From: Legionella nautarum | GTDB lineage: Bacteria; Pseudomonadota; Gammaproteobacteria; Legionellales; Legionellaceae | NCBI RefSeq assembly: GCF_001467895.1 | Contig: NZ_LNYO01000017.1 | Coordinates: 69,487 to 133,486 of the forward strand | Length of the DNA stretch: 64,000 bases | Direction: 5' to 3' | Shown here: positions 7,778-17,589 of the stretch, one piece after another | Position numbering within the stretch: position 1 is the stretch's first letter | How the letters are laid out: each line of letters starts with the position of its first letter | Translations under genes and position numbers: made by a program | Notes under the pieces: model-generated | What the model was told of the DNA's origin: nothing | Databases searched by the model: none | The model's input: the letters and a program-made list of their open reading frames with translations, nothing else

Positions 7778-9068
7778 GCTTCACATCAAGAGTTAAAAAA
7801 TGGGTTGAGCAAGAGATACAGGGATCATAATTTCTAATAATTATTTCACTATAACGTCTTAATTCTTCAGTTGATTTTTCAAGACCAAATTGTTGCAAGG
7901 AAATGGCTAGGTCTTCTTCAATACTTGCTTGGTTTTGACTGGTTGGAGGAACAATACGAGCTGATTTAACAAGTCCATCCTCGTTAATTTCAAAACAATG
8001 CCACAGCAAACCTCGCGGGGCTTCGGTGCATCCATAACCTTTGCCTGGGTTAATTGTCACCGGAATATAAGAAGCCTCGGGTAATGCGTAATTTTCTAAA
8101 ATACGGGCTGCCTCTATAAAACAGAAATACACCTCAATCGCACGAGCTAAGATGCTATGGTGCATATTTTTACTTGGGAAATGAATGCCTAATTCGTTTA
8201 ATAATTTTTTAATTTGCTGCGGTAAGCGTGCAAAATTTATATTAAGACGGGCTAGAGGACCAACTAAATAGGGCTTTCCCTTTAATAAGCAATGAAGGGC
8301 ATTGGAATAAGGAACCTGATGTTCTTTAAAGTAATGATCAAATTCTTCAATCGATATGCTAAGTCCTTTATCAGAAACAATGCGCCCCTCATTGAGGGGG
8401 TATTCTTGAGGATGAAATAATGAAACAGAAGTAAAATCATGGCAATCTTTACTCAGAGGCAAGGTGGTAATCCAGCGAATGAGTTCTTCGCATTCCCCAA
8501 AAGAAGAGATGATTTTTTGCTGTAATGTTTGCATATGTACTGGGGCTGGCGCTTTATAAAAGCCTCCAATTCTTGCTCCCACTGGATTAACAGATCGTCC
8601 GCCGAATATACGTATGATTTCATTTCCCAATGCCTGCAAGCGCAAACCGCGACGAACTTCATGAGAATAGCTTTTAGCCATTTCGATGCCAGTGTTAAAG
8701 CCCAAAAGATCAGGCAAAGCTAAAAGATGAATATGAAGACTATGGCTTTCAATCCATTCTCCGCAATAAAACAAACGTCGCATTTCCCGGATCCAAGGGC
8801 TTATCTCCAAATTAAAGCAATTCTCAAGGGCTTGGGTGGCACTCATTTGATAGGCAACCGGGCAAATACCACAGATACGAGTCACTATATCTAATACTTC
8901 GCTATGATCACGTTGTTCTAAAAATTTTTCAAATAAACGCGGCGGCTCAAAAATTTTAAGTTCTAAGGTTTGAATTTTATTCTGCTTAATTTTTATCCTA
9001 AGCGCCCCCTCTCCTTCAACACGGGCAAGAATAGGCACTTCAATTAATTTTTCCTTACTCTTTGACAA
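7767..9068 (-). CDS. [NiFe]-hydrogenase large (alpha) subunit, group 3b-type
   Basis: The 433-residue catalytic subunit carries the NiFe(CN)2CO site. The N-terminal ligand motif RICGIC is at residues 64-69 and the C-terminal DPCISC at 415-420, followed by STH and a ten-residue tail that the neighbouring maturation protease should cut after His423. Short length and the RICGICPVAYQ form fit group 3 soluble NAD(P)-linked enzymes, as do the flavin and iron-sulfur partners encoded upstream. The start overlaps the small-subunit gene by 14 bases. Expected role: reversible H2 oxidation with NADP(H) or NAD(H) in the cytoplasm. Confidence 0.92.
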   Translation of the reverse strand: MSKSKEKLIEVPILARVEGEGALRIKIKQNKIQTLELKIFEPPRLFEKFLEQRDHSEVLDIVTRICGICPVAYQMSATQALENCFNLEISPWIREMRRLFYCGEWIESHSLHIHLLALPDLLGFNTGIEMAKSYSHEVRRGLRLQALGNEIIRIFGGRSVNPVGARIGGFYKAPAPVHMQTLQQKIISSFGECEELIRWITTLPLSKDCHDFTSVSLFHPQEYPLNEGRIVSDKGLSISIEEFDHYFKEHQVPYSNALHCLLKGKPYLVGPLARLNINFARLPQQIKKLLNELGIHFPSKNMHHSILARAIEVYFCFIEAARILENYALPEASYIPVTINPGKGYGCTEAPRGLLWHCFEINEDGLVKSARIVPPTSQNQASIEEDLAISLQQFGLEKSTEELRRYSEIIIRNYDPCISCSTHFLTLDVKRDD

Positions 9069-9840
9069 TTTTTATCCCTTTAAAATAATTACCTGCTTGA
9101 TTAAACACGGGAGCCTGATTATTAATATGTAAAAACTGCCTGGCGATTTGATCGTAACGACTTCCATTTTTGGCAAACCACTCTCCTAAATAATGTGTAT
9201 TAGGATTTTGCGAAGGGCCATAACAAGCGTAACATGCGTGTCCCAGCCCTGGACATAAAGCACCGCACCCTGTTTGAGTGACAGGTCCCATACAGGGTTC
9301 ATTTTTAGCTACTAATACGCAAACATGCCCTTTACGCTTGCATTCGAGACATACTGCATCCCGCTTAATTTGCGGAAAGGCTCCAAATAATAAAGAACGA
9401 ATCGCATCCATGACCTGGCCCGTGTTAACAGGGCATCCCCATAACTCCAAATCAACCTTTACATGATGAGAAATGGCGGTAGAAATATTCATAGAAGCAA
9501 TTGTCTGGGGGGAGGCATAAATGCTTGACATCCATTCCTCATAATTTGCAGCATTCCGTAAAGCCTGTATTCCTCCAGCGGTTGCACAAGCACCGATAGT
9601 AATAAGAAAAGTAGAATTTTTTCGAATTTTTTTTATTCGCTCAATTTCTCCGGGTGTGGAAATACTTCCCTCTACAAAAGCAATATCCACTTTTTTACGG
9701 GAAAGCGCCCCTGCTTCAGCAAAAAAAGTGAATTCGACCAGTTCAGATAACAGGAGCAGAGCTTCTCCTGCATTTAAAAAAGCTAACTGGCAACCATCAC
9801 AAGAAGTAAATTTGTAGACAGCCAAACGCGGTTTTTTCAT
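9055..9840 (-). CDS. [NiFe]-hydrogenase small (delta) subunit
   Basis: The chosen start at 9840 gives 261 residues beginning MKKPRLAVYKFTSCDGCQL, with the first proximal-cluster cysteines at 14 and 17; it lies one base after the stop of the upstream gamma-subunit gene. Further cysteines are in TIGACATAGG, ELWGCPVNTG and a C-terminal cluster region (VCLECKRKGHVC, CMGPVTQTGCGALCP, HACYACYGP), which fits three iron-sulfur clusters. There is no Tat signal, as expected for a cytoplasmic group 3 enzyme. It pairs with the large subunit to pass electrons to the beta/gamma subunits. Confidence 0.9.
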   Translation of the reverse strand: MKKPRLAVYKFTSCDGCQLAFLNAGEALLLLSELVEFTFFAEAGALSRKKVDIAFVEGSISTPGEIERIKKIRKNSTFLITIGACATAGGIQALRNAANYEEWMSSIYASPQTIASMNISTAISHHVKVDLELWGCPVNTGQVMDAIRSLLFGAFPQIKRDAVCLECKRKGHVCVLVAKNEPCMGPVTQTGCGALCPGLGHACYACYGPSQNPNTHYLGEWFAKNGSRYDQIARQFLHINNQAPVFNQAGNYFKGIKIVKE

Positions 9841-9841
9841 G

Positions 9842-10675
9842 TTAGAACCCAGGCTCTGTAAATAAGGTTTTAATACGATTATAGGAAAAAATTGGCCCAT
9901 CTTTACAGACGAATAAACCGCCATATTGGCAATGGCCACAATGACCTATTCCACACTCCATATTCCGCTCCATGCTCAGGAAAATAGCTTCCTCGGAAAC
10001 GCCTTGATTCATTAAGGCTAAGGCGGCGGCAAGCATCATACCCTGGGGGCCGCACATCATTGCCACAGTATTACTAGGATTTAGTTGCAGCGATGAAATC
10101 ATATCAGTGACATAACCAACGCTCCAAGGCCATTTCGGTCCAGCTTGGTCAGCTGCAATATAAACCTCAGTTTGGGGTGTCATTTGCCATTTTTCATACT
10201 GTTTACGAAAAATAAAATCCTCACTGTGCTTTATGCCTTGAAATATTTTTAATGCGCCATATTGTTGACGTCTCGCTAAAATATAATTAATCACTGATAC
10301 TGTGGGTGCACAGCCTAAACCACCTGTTACGATAAGGATATCTTTGCCTAAAGCTTCATTTAAAGGCCAACCCTTGCCGAATGGCCCGCGAATACCTACA
10401 AAATCGCCTTTTTTTAATTGCTTCTGCATTGCATTGGTTACTCGTCCGACAGCACGTATGGTATGGCTTAAATAGGTTTGTTCCGCTGGATCGGAGCTAA
10501 TAGAAATGGCCACTTCGCCAACTCCATAGAGATAAAGCATATTAAATTGACCTGGATTAAATGAAAAAACCTGTTGATGCGCTTGATCTATAAACTCGAG
10601 GTCAATAGTAAAAATTGTAGGGGATTCTTGTCGCCTAGCTTTAATCTTTGCGGTGTGCGGAATATAGGCATCCAT
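9842..10675 (-). CDS. hydrogenase gamma subunit, FAD/NAD(P)-binding oxidoreductase
   Basis: A 277-residue ferredoxin-reductase-like flavoprotein, similar to the sulfhydrogenase gamma subunit. It has a beta-barrel FAD domain (residues 1-100, with [20 protein letters not shown]), a nucleotide-binding domain with [17 protein letters not shown], and a C-terminal [2Fe-2S] cysteine cluster ([16 protein letters not shown], then VCKDGP). Its job is to exchange electrons between NAD(P)H and the hydrogenase clusters. It follows the beta-subunit gene by 2 bases and precedes the small-subunit gene by 1. Confidence 0.88.
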   Translation of the reverse strand: MDAYIPHTAKIKARRQESPTIFTIDLEFIDQAHQQVFSFNPGQFNMLYLYGVGEVAISISSDPAEQTYLSHTIRAVGRVTNAMQKQLKKGDFVGIRGPFGKGWPLNEALGKDILIVTGGLGCAPTVSVINYILARRQQYGALKIFQGIKHSEDFIFRKQYEKWQMTPQTEVYIAADQAGPKWPWSVGYVTDMISSLQLNPSNTVAMMCGPQGMMLAAALALMNQGVSEEAIFLSMERNMECGIGHCGHCQYGGLFVCKDGPIFSYNRIKTLFTEPGF

Positions 10676-10677
10676 GA

Positions 10678-11805
10678 TTATTGCTTATCTCGCAGATTGG
10701 ATTCGCCAGAAATCGCAGCCAGCTCTTCGGTAATATCAATTCCTACCGGACACCAAGTGACACAACGTCCACAACCAACACAGCCACTCGTGCCAAATTG
10801 CTCAAACCAGCTACCTACTTTGTGTGTTAACCATTGGCGGTAGCGTTTTTTAGTCGTATCGCGAATGGGATGGCCGGCTAAATAACTGTGGCCTTCTGTA
10901 AAGCAAGAATCCCATTCACGCTGCAATTCACCGCTGTTACCATCCAAGCTATGATTGGTTGTTTCACTATGACAAAAGCAGGTCGGACAAACTGAAGTAC
11001 AATTGCCACAGGATAAACAACGTTCTGCAACTTCGTCCCATCGCGGATGACCTAAATTGGCAAATAATAAATCTTTTAACTCTGGTCCATTATCCAGAGG
11101 AATACGTTTTGTCTGCATAGCAGCAGCATTTGTAATTTCTTGTTCAACTTCTCGACATTGTTGTAGGGTTGCTAATGACAAATTTAAAGTTGAAATTAAA
11201 TGTTGGCCTTGCTCACTACCACTTTTTATGACAAACCCTAAATCCAATTCAGTCATTAGCAGATCAAAAGGATTTTGAACCTCTGGTCCTGTTCCCGCAG
11301 AAACGCAAAAGCAATTATTTGAGGAATAACCGCAATTAACAGCAATAACCAATAAGGCATTTCGCCGCTTACGGTAACGTTCATCCTGATATTCAGATGC
11401 TAAAAAAACCTTATCTTGAATAGCCATAGCGACTAAATCACAAGAACGAGCACCGATAATTGCAATGGGCGATTCATTAGCCGTATAAGGTTTAAATTCC
11501 AATTTTCCTGCATTGTTTCGCTCAACACGCCAAACCGTTTCACTCGGTTTAAAAAGCAAAGGCTTAATTGCCTGAGGGCCATTGGCCCATGAAAAAGCGC
11601 GCTGAATAGGCAATGTTTCAAGACGATATTTACCGGGAGTTTGATGATCGCGAAAGCCCCAAGGCAGCCGTTTCGCGTCATTAAGGGTATCATAGACGAT
11701 TGCACCGTCACGAACTTGAGGTCCCACACAAGAAAAACCTAATTCTTGCACCTTATCGATTAGTGCTTGCAATTTTTCATGGGGCAGAAAATAGCAATTT
11801 TCCAT
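10678..11805 (-). CDS. hydrogenase beta subunit, 4Fe-4S dicluster protein
   Basis: A 375-residue iron-sulfur protein, similar to the sulfhydrogenase/anaerobic sulfite reductase A beta subunit. Two [4Fe-4S] motifs are visible near the C-terminus: [16 protein letters not shown] (about residues 265-280) and [16 protein letters not shown] (about 340-355). The N-terminal domain has the family pattern [10 protein letters not shown]. It should wire the gamma-subunit flavin to the small subunit. It lies 22 bases downstream of hypE and begins the structural part of the operon. Confidence 0.88.
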   Translation of the reverse strand: MENCYFLPHEKLQALIDKVQELGFSCVGPQVRDGAIVYDTLNDAKRLPWGFRDHQTPGKYRLETLPIQRAFSWANGPQAIKPLLFKPSETVWRVERNNAGKLEFKPYTANESPIAIIGARSCDLVAMAIQDKVFLASEYQDERYRKRRNALLVIAVNCGYSSNNCFCVSAGTGPEVQNPFDLLMTELDLGFVIKSGSEQGQHLISTLNLSLATLQQCREVEQEITNAAAMQTKRIPLDNGPELKDLLFANLGHPRWDEVAERCLSCGNCTSVCPTCFCHSETTNHSLDGNSGELQREWDSCFTEGHSYLAGHPIRDTTKKRYRQWLTHKVGSWFEQFGTSGCVGCGRCVTWCPVGIDITEELAAISGESNLRDKQ

Positions 11806-11827
11806 AAGCGCTTTATCCTTAGCTTAA

Positions 11828-12883
11828 TTAGCAAATTCGTGGCAATTGTTCACCGCTCAACCAATCCATAATGCGCAATCCGCCTAGCTTTGTGCGAAGT
11901 TGTACAAAATGATAAGGATCTTCAACCACCTCACCAATAATAGCGGCCTCCTCACCCAGAGGATGGCAGCGCATTGCCCTAATAAGCTTCTCAGAATCTT
12001 CTGCAGCACAGATAGCCAAGAGCTTGCCCTCATTTGCTACATACAAAGTATCTAAACCCAAAAGTTCACAAGCACCCGCTACTTCTGTGCGGATAGGAAT
12101 TTGCGTTTCATCGATAATAAAACCTACTTGCGATTGCATTGCCCATTCGTTTAAAGTCGATGCCACTCCACCTCGTGTTGGATCACGCAAGCAATGAATA
12201 GAAGGTACGGCATTGAGCATGTGACTCACCAAATCATGCAAAGCGGCAGTATCCGACTGAATAGTAGTAGAAAACTCTAAATGATTCCGTTGAGACAAAA
12301 TTGCAATCCCATGATCCCCAATATATCCACTGAGAATTACTTTATCCCCTGGCTTTGCCTGATTGCCAGAGATGTGAATGCCTTCGGGAACTACTCCCAA
12401 GCCCGTTGTACTAATAAAGACCCCATCCCCTTTACCGCGCTCTACAACTTTCGTATCACCTGTAATAATCGCAACCTTTGCCGCCAGCGCTGCATCAGCC
12501 ATGGAAGTGACGATCTTTTTTAGATCAACAAGCGGAAACCCTTCTTCTAATATAAAACTGACCGATAAATACAAGGGTTTTGCTCCTGACATGACAACAT
12601 CATTTATCGTTCCATGTACTGCCAACAAACCGATATTGCCACCGGGAAAAAATAAGGGAGAAATCACATGCGCATCGGTTGTCATGACCATACGACCTGA
12701 GTCCACTGTAAAACAAGCTTGATCATTTTTTTGATCGAGCCATGAATTGTTAAATGCGGGTAAAAAAAGCTCATTAATTAATTGCATCATGGCGCGTCCA
12801 CCACTACCATGACTTAACTCAATAACTCCAGTTTTTAGATTTAATTTGGGTCCAGGCGCTCTTTTAATTGAAGTTTCCATCAT
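11828..12883 (-). CDS. hypE: hydrogenase expression/formation protein HypE
   Basis: The 351-residue dehydratase converts the carbamoyl group received from HypF on its C-terminal cysteine into a thiocyanate, which supplies CN ligands to the active-site iron. The essential C-terminal PRIC is present. ELSHGSGGRAM near the N-terminus and GDTKVVERGKGDGVF are PurM-like ATP-binding signatures. I start at 12883, where the ATG overlaps the hypD stop by one base (TAATG); a longer reading from 12919 would overlap hypD. Confidence 0.93.
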   Translation of the reverse strand: MMETSIKRAPGPKLNLKTGVIELSHGSGGRAMMQLINELFLPAFNNSWLDQKNDQACFTVDSGRMVMTTDAHVISPLFFPGGNIGLLAVHGTINDVVMSGAKPLYLSVSFILEEGFPLVDLKKIVTSMADAALAAKVAIITGDTKVVERGKGDGVFISTTGLGVVPEGIHISGNQAKPGDKVILSGYIGDHGIAILSQRNHLEFSTTIQSDTAALHDLVSHMLNAVPSIHCLRDPTRGGVASTLNEWAMQSQVGFIIDETQIPIRTEVAGACELLGLDTLYVANEGKLLAICAAEDSEKLIRAMRCHPLGEEAAIIGEVVEDPYHFVQLRTKLGGLRIMDWLSGEQLPRIC

Positions 12884-13995
12884 TAATTTCTCCGCCCATA
12901 GGCATATACGGCAGCACAAGCTCCCTCAGAAGAAACCATGCATGAGCCTAATGGATTTTGTGGTGTGCATACCTTAGCAAAGAGCTTGCAGTCTGTGGGT
13001 TTTTTAAGCCCGCGCAAGATAGAACCACAATCGCATTGCTTGTGCTCCACTCCTTGTGAATCAGGCAGTGGAAATCGTTTTTCCGCATCAAACAGCGAAT
13101 AGCTGGGTCTAATTTCTACAGCACTCTCTGGAATATTGCCTAATCCCCGCCATTCAAAAAGAGTACGCAGGGCAAATACTTCATTCATTATTGCTTGTGA
13201 CTTTAAATTTCCTTGGCGAGTAACTGCTCGAGTATACTGAATCTCAACCTCATTACTCCTGCGGTTAATTTGCTTGATAAGCATTAAAATAGAGTGCAAT
13301 ACATCGAGTGGTTCAAATCCTGAAATTACAATCGGTTTTTTAAATTTTCGACTTATAGATTCATAGACCCTACTACCAGTCACTATACTTACATGGGCTG
13401 GTCCTACAAAGCCATCCAACTGATGAACTGCTTCGTTATTTTGAGTTTGTAAAAGTGAATTCATAGCTGCTGGCGTTAATACATGATTACAGAAAACGCT
13501 AAAATTACGAAGGTTCATGCGTTTTGCTTCAAGAAGTGCATAAGCTGTTGGTGGGGTAGTCGTTTCAAATCCGATCGCAAAAAAAATAACTTCTCGGTTT
13601 GTATTTAGCTGTGCAATACGGAGGGCTTCATCCACGGAATAAACCATGCGAATATCTGCTCCTTTTGCCTTAGCTTGTAATAGTGTTTGCTGATTTGAAC
13701 CAGGTATACGCAACATATCACCGTAACTGCAAAATATGACCTGGGGTAAAGACGCTAAAGCAATAGCCTTATCGATACGATGAATAGGTAAAATACAAAC
13801 TGGACAGCCTGGTCCATGGATCAGTTCTACATTAGCAGGCAAAAGACTCGGAAGGCCATAACGGTGTATCGTGTGTGTATGTCCCCCACAAAATTCCATT
13901 AATCGATAATGATATTGCGGTATAGCTTGGCAGCTAATTTCTTTTGCAATAGCTTGTGCAAATTCGGCATCACGAAATTCTTCAATGTATTTCAT
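12883..13995 (-). CDS. hypD: hydrogenase formation protein HypD
   Basis: The 370-residue scaffold binds the Fe(CN)2CO unit together with HypC. Signatures are MEFCGGHTHTIHRYG (the conserved Cys and CGGHTHT), HGPGCPVCILP (catalytic thiol-disulfide pair), FFAIGFETTTPPTA and FVGPAHVSIVTG, and a C-terminal [4Fe-4S] cysteine set (CDCGSILRG, CKLFAKVCTPQNPLGSCMVSSEGACAA). Full length for the family. It overlaps hypC by four bases (ATGA). Confidence 0.95.
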   Translation of the reverse strand: MKYIEEFRDAEFAQAIAKEISCQAIPQYHYRLMEFCGGHTHTIHRYGLPSLLPANVELIHGPGCPVCILPIHRIDKAIALASLPQVIFCSYGDMLRIPGSNQQTLLQAKAKGADIRMVYSVDEALRIAQLNTNREVIFFAIGFETTTPPTAYALLEAKRMNLRNFSVFCNHVLTPAAMNSLLQTQNNEAVHQLDGFVGPAHVSIVTGSRVYESISRKFKKPIVISGFEPLDVLHSILMLIKQINRRSNEVEIQYTRAVTRQGNLKSQAIMNEVFALRTLFEWRGLGNIPESAVEIRPSYSLFDAEKRFPLPDSQGVEHKQCDCGSILRGLKKPTDCKLFAKVCTPQNPLGSCMVSSEGACAAVYAYGRRN

Positions 13996-14216
13996 CTCGC
14001 CTGCCCCTGCATTTCAGCAAACAATGCCAAGGTCTTTTTCGCTTCTTCTTCATCCAGTTTGGTTAACGCATATCCCACATGCAGAATCACGTAATCTCCT
14101 TCGCTAACTTGATCTAATAAAGCAAGCGAAATTTCTTTTTGGATGCCTCCAAGATTCACTAAAGCCCTTTGAGGGTCAAATAAGCGGATTATTTGAGCAG
14201 GAAGCGCTAAGCACAT
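13992..14216 (-). CDS. hypC: hydrogenase assembly chaperone HypC
   Basis: The 74-residue HypC/HupF/HybG family protein begins MCLALPAQI; the N-terminal Cys2 is the residue that binds iron and contacts HypD and the large-subunit precursor. YVILHVGYALTKLDEEEA matches the conserved C-terminal helix region. It overlaps hypF by ten bases and hypD by four, so translation of the three is probably coupled. Confidence 0.94.
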   Translation of the reverse strand: MCLALPAQIIRLFDPQRALVNLGGIQKEISLALLDQVSEGDYVILHVGYALTKLDEEEAKKTLALFAEMQGQAR

Positions 14217-16453
14217 AATTCGGCCTCAGAATGATTAGCGGCTACCCAGGCCTGTCCTAAGGAAATACCTCCATCATTGGCAGGTAATTGACGGGGTAAA
14301 TAAACCTTTAATCCATGAGCTTCTAACTGTTTCGTTAAACCCTCTGTAAGTACCTGATTTAAAAAACAACCTCCACCTAACACAATACGATGAATCGCCG
14401 TTTTTCTTGCGTAATTTAAAATCCACTCAGCTAAACCAGCGATCAAAGTCCCATGAAACGCATTCGCACCTTCTCGAGAGTCCATATTCAGTAAATGCCT
14501 AAAAGTTGGTAAAAAATTAAATTGCTCTTGATCAAAAGTCCAGCCATCAGAAAGAACTTGCGGGTTAGTGACTAAGCTTTCCAGTTGCATTGGTGCTTGT
14601 CCTTCATATTGCGAAAGCGTATTACCAGCTAATAAAGCACTTGCTGCATCAAAAAGTCGACCACAACTGCTTGTGCGGGGTAGAGTCTGCTTATTTTTTA
14701 ATAAGCGAGAAACATTTGCAACCATAGGCTGATTGCAGAAACGTCGTATAATCTCTTCTTCTTTATCCAGGCAATTTAAAACAGCGGCAGCCATCCGCCA
14801 TGGTTCATGCACTGCTCGCTCCCCACCGGGCTGAGGTAGAGGATAAAAATGTGCCAAACGTTGAATTTTCGTTTTTTTCATTAAAAAAAGCTCACCGCCC
14901 CATGCCTGGCCATCCCACCCATATCCATACCCATCTAGCGCCAAACCTAATACGGGCTCAACGAGATGATGTTCTGCAGCTACAGAAGCTAAATGAGCAT
15001 GATGATGCTGCACTGAAATGACTGGAAGTTTATAACTTCTAGCAAAATTTGTAGTATAAAAATCAGGATGCAAATCACAAGCAATGCGTTCGATTTTGAT
15101 ATCAAGAAATCTTATCCAGTGATTGAGTGTCTTATGAAAAAAATGGATAGTTTCTTTATTCGTCAAGCTTCCAATATGCTGCGAGACAAAGGCCTCTTCG
15201 CCTCTTGTTATGCAAAAGGTATTTTTAAGATGTCCACCTAAAGCTAAGGTTGAAGGAATAGAGAAGGGCAATGGAATACTTATTGGTGAAAACCCACGAG
15301 CCCGCCTTAAATAAGTAGGTGATTTGTTAATAATTCGTATCACCGAATCATCAGCGCGGGTATATATTTTACGATTATAAGAAACAACTAAATCAGCAAT
15401 TGAACTTAGTTCTTGAGAAGCCTCTTCATCTTCTATTATTAAGGGGTTGCCGGCAAGATTGGCGCTAGTTGCTATCAGCAGCCAGGGATGAAAATCATAA
15501 AGCCAATCGACATTTTTAGGATTACCCGCAAGCCCATGAAACAATAGATAATGCAGGGGTGAAGAAGGCAACATTACTCCCAAACAAGATAAACCCGGTG
15601 CGATAGCTTGCGGTAATGCATTATTCTTTTTTCGCAGTAGCACAATGGGCCGTGCCTGACTTGTAAGCAAATCTTGTTCTTCATGACTTACTTTAGCGAA
15701 TTGTCCTATACTCAGGCAATTAAGAGCCAGTATTGCTAAGGGTTTTACTTCACGATATTTTTTCTTACGCAATCTTAGAATTGCTTCTTCATTTCTTGCA
15801 TCACAAAGTAGCTGATAGCCACCTACCCCTTTAAGCGCAACAATTTGTCCTTCGCCCAGAGCTTGAACAATCTTTTGTAGGGAAACAGAAAGTGCCGGCC
15901 CACAATGACGACAGGCAGTTGGCTGAGCATGATAACGACGATTCATCGGCGAGAGATAGTCTTGCTGACATGCTGAGCACAAAGGAAATTCACTCATCGA
16001 TGTTTGGCAGCGGTCATAAGGTAGGGCTTGAGTAATGGTAAATCGTGGACCACATTGAGTACAATTTAAAAAAGGATAGTAATAATACCGACTAGTAGGG
16101 TCAAAAAGCTCCTTTAAACAATCTGCACAGGGACTTAAATCCGGGGAAATCATACTAGCTGAAGCACCATTTTTCTGGCTTTCGATAATATCAAACGAAT
16201 GTTCATTATTAATTAAGGCGACAAGCTTGTTTTCAACGGAATTAATTTTTGCTAAGGGAGGGAGACTCTCAATAAGTTGGGCAAGAAAGGATGAAGCTAA
16301 TATCCCCTGCACTTCCATTAAGACGCCTAAAGCATTATTTTGCACCCATCCTGTTAGATTCAAGCTTTGCGCAACTCGATAAACATGAGGGCGAAATCCA
16401 ACTCCTTGAACCTGACCTTTGATCAATATTTGTAGTCGTTCTAAATTAGCCAT
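14207..16453 (-). CDS. hypF: carbamoyltransferase HypF
   Basis: The 748-residue HypF makes carbamoyl-AMP from carbamoyl phosphate and ATP and passes the carbamoyl group to HypE. Domains in order are acylphosphatase (residues 1-90, KGQVQGVGFRPHVYRVA), paired zinc fingers (CADCLKELF, CTQCGPRFT, CSACQQDY, CRHCGPAL; about 107-185), YrdC-like (about 200-380) and Kae1-like carbamoyltransferase (about 395-748, with VQHHHAHLASVAAEH and GGGCFLNQVL). Full length, no defects. It overlaps hypB by eight bases. Confidence 0.95.
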   Translation of the reverse strand: MANLERLQILIKGQVQGVGFRPHVYRVAQSLNLTGWVQNNALGVLMEVQGILASSFLAQLIESLPPLAKINSVENKLVALINNEHSFDIIESQKNGASASMISPDLSPCADCLKELFDPTSRYYYYPFLNCTQCGPRFTITQALPYDRCQTSMSEFPLCSACQQDYLSPMNRRYHAQPTACRHCGPALSVSLQKIVQALGEGQIVALKGVGGYQLLCDARNEEAILRLRKKKYREVKPLAILALNCLSIGQFAKVSHEEQDLLTSQARPIVLLRKKNNALPQAIAPGLSCLGVMLPSSPLHYLLFHGLAGNPKNVDWLYDFHPWLLIATSANLAGNPLIIEDEEASQELSSIADLVVSYNRKIYTRADDSVIRIINKSPTYLRRARGFSPISIPLPFSIPSTLALGGHLKNTFCITRGEEAFVSQHIGSLTNKETIHFFHKTLNHWIRFLDIKIERIACDLHPDFYTTNFARSYKLPVISVQHHHAHLASVAAEHHLVEPVLGLALDGYGYGWDGQAWGGELFLMKKTKIQRLAHFYPLPQPGGERAVHEPWRMAAAVLNCLDKEEEIIRRFCNQPMVANVSRLLKNKQTLPRTSSCGRLFDAASALLAGNTLSQYEGQAPMQLESLVTNPQVLSDGWTFDQEQFNFLPTFRHLLNMDSREGANAFHGTLIAGLAEWILNYARKTAIHRIVLGGGCFLNQVLTEGLTKQLEAHGLKVYLPRQLPANDGGISLGQAWVAANHSEAELCA

Positions 16454-17183
16454 TAACTCGTATCGCTTCTAACCATTTATACCACTTATCTAACCCTATC
16501 CCTGTTTTTGCAGAAAGGGGCAAAACCTCAACCTTGGGGTTAATTCGTTTTGCATAAGCGATACATTGGGTCACTTCAAAATCAACATAAGGCAGTAAAT
16601 CCATTTTTGTTAACAACACTATATCCGCCCTGCGAAACATGTCTGGGTATTTTAAAGGCTTATTATCCCCTTCTGTTACCGAAAGGATGACGACTTTATA
16701 GGCTTCGCCTAAATCAAAAAGCGCTGGGCAAACAAGATTTCCTACATTTTCTATAAAAAGAAGGGACTGTTCTTTTATCGACAAATTTTCAATAGCATGA
16801 CCAACCATATGAGCATCCAGATGACAGACCCTGCCTGTGTTGATTTGCACAGCTTCACCGCCACTTGATTTGATTTTTTCTGCATCGTAATTAGTTTGCT
16901 GATCACCGACTATGACTGCTATGTTCAAGCGAGATTTTAGATCGGCAATTGTTTTGGCAAGCAAGGTTGTTTTACCCGAACCAGGACTCGACATGAGGTT
17001 GGTTGCGATAATTTTCTTTTTTAAAAAAGTCTGTTGATTAGCATGAACAAATTCATTGTTTTTTGCCAATATCTCTTGCTCAATTGAAATTAGTTTTTCT
17101 GAACTATGATGGTGATGAGGATGAAAACCATTAGCCTCCTGATGATCATTCTGCTCACTAGAGCAACCACAAACCCCACACAT
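16446..17183 (-). CDS. hypB: hydrogenase nickel incorporation GTPase HypB
   Basis: The 245-residue SIMIBI-class GTPase delivers nickel with HypA. The N-terminal CGVCGCSS (residues 2-9) is the CxxCxC high-affinity metal site, and HPHHHHSS at 21-28 is a short histidine stretch for nickel storage. The P-loop is SSPGSGKTT at 65-73. The G-domain shows VGDQQTNYDAE, IENVGNLVCP and LLTKMDLLPY. It overlaps hypA by one base. Confidence 0.95.
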   Translation of the reverse strand: MCGVCGCSSEQNDHQEANGFHPHHHHSSEKLISIEQEILAKNNEFVHANQQTFLKKKIIATNLMSSPGSGKTTLLAKTIADLKSRLNIAVIVGDQQTNYDAEKIKSSGGEAVQINTGRVCHLDAHMVGHAIENLSIKEQSLLFIENVGNLVCPALFDLGEAYKVVILSVTEGDNKPLKYPDMFRRADIVLLTKMDLLPYVDFEVTQCIAYAKRINPKVEVLPLSAKTGIGLDKWYKWLEAIRVNG

Positions 17184-17524
17184 TATTCGACCTCCATGGA
17201 TTTAACTCGCAATTCCTCACCTTGGATTATTTTCAATGAATACTGTCCGCAATTTTCACAGCCGTCAAAATAGTTTTTAAGCATAACAGTTTTCTTGCAA
17301 AAGTCACAGACAGCCCGCCCCTTGATTTCAACCATTTCAAGCGTTGCATTTTCAGCTATTTCTCCCTTTGCTACAATCGCGAAGTTAAACTGTAAAGACG
17401 CTTGGTCAATTGCGATTAACTCGCCAATTTCCAGATAAATTTTTTTAACCACTCGGCAACTCATTTGAGAGGCGTGTTGTTTAATAATTTCAAGTATGTT
17501 GCGAGAGAGGGTTAATTCGTGCAT
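17183..17524 (-). CDS. hypA: hydrogenase nickel metallochaperone HypA
   Basis: A 113-residue protein that begins MHELTLSRNI, with the conserved Met-His-Glu nickel site at the N-terminus. The zinc site is formed by CDFCKK (about residue 74) and CENCGQ (about 91). It is the first gene of the leftward hyp and hydrogenase operon; the 65 bases to the divergent permease gene must hold the promoters. No strong ribosome-binding site is seen before its ATG. Confidence 0.93.
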   Translation of the reverse strand: MHELTLSRNILEIIKQHASQMSCRVVKKIYLEIGELIAIDQASLQFNFAIVAKGEIAENATLEMVEIKGRAVCDFCKKTVMLKNYFDGCENCGQYSLKIIQGEELRVKSMEVE

Positions 17525-17589
17525 AGCCTGGATAAATGATAGATAAGCGCTAAATTAAAATAACTTGTTTTTAGCAAAGGAGCAAAGTC

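Noticed and set aside
14800-15021. Long open frames antisense to hypF, hypE and other high-quality genes.
   Set aside because: They lie inside well-supported genes and have no motif or ribosome-binding site.
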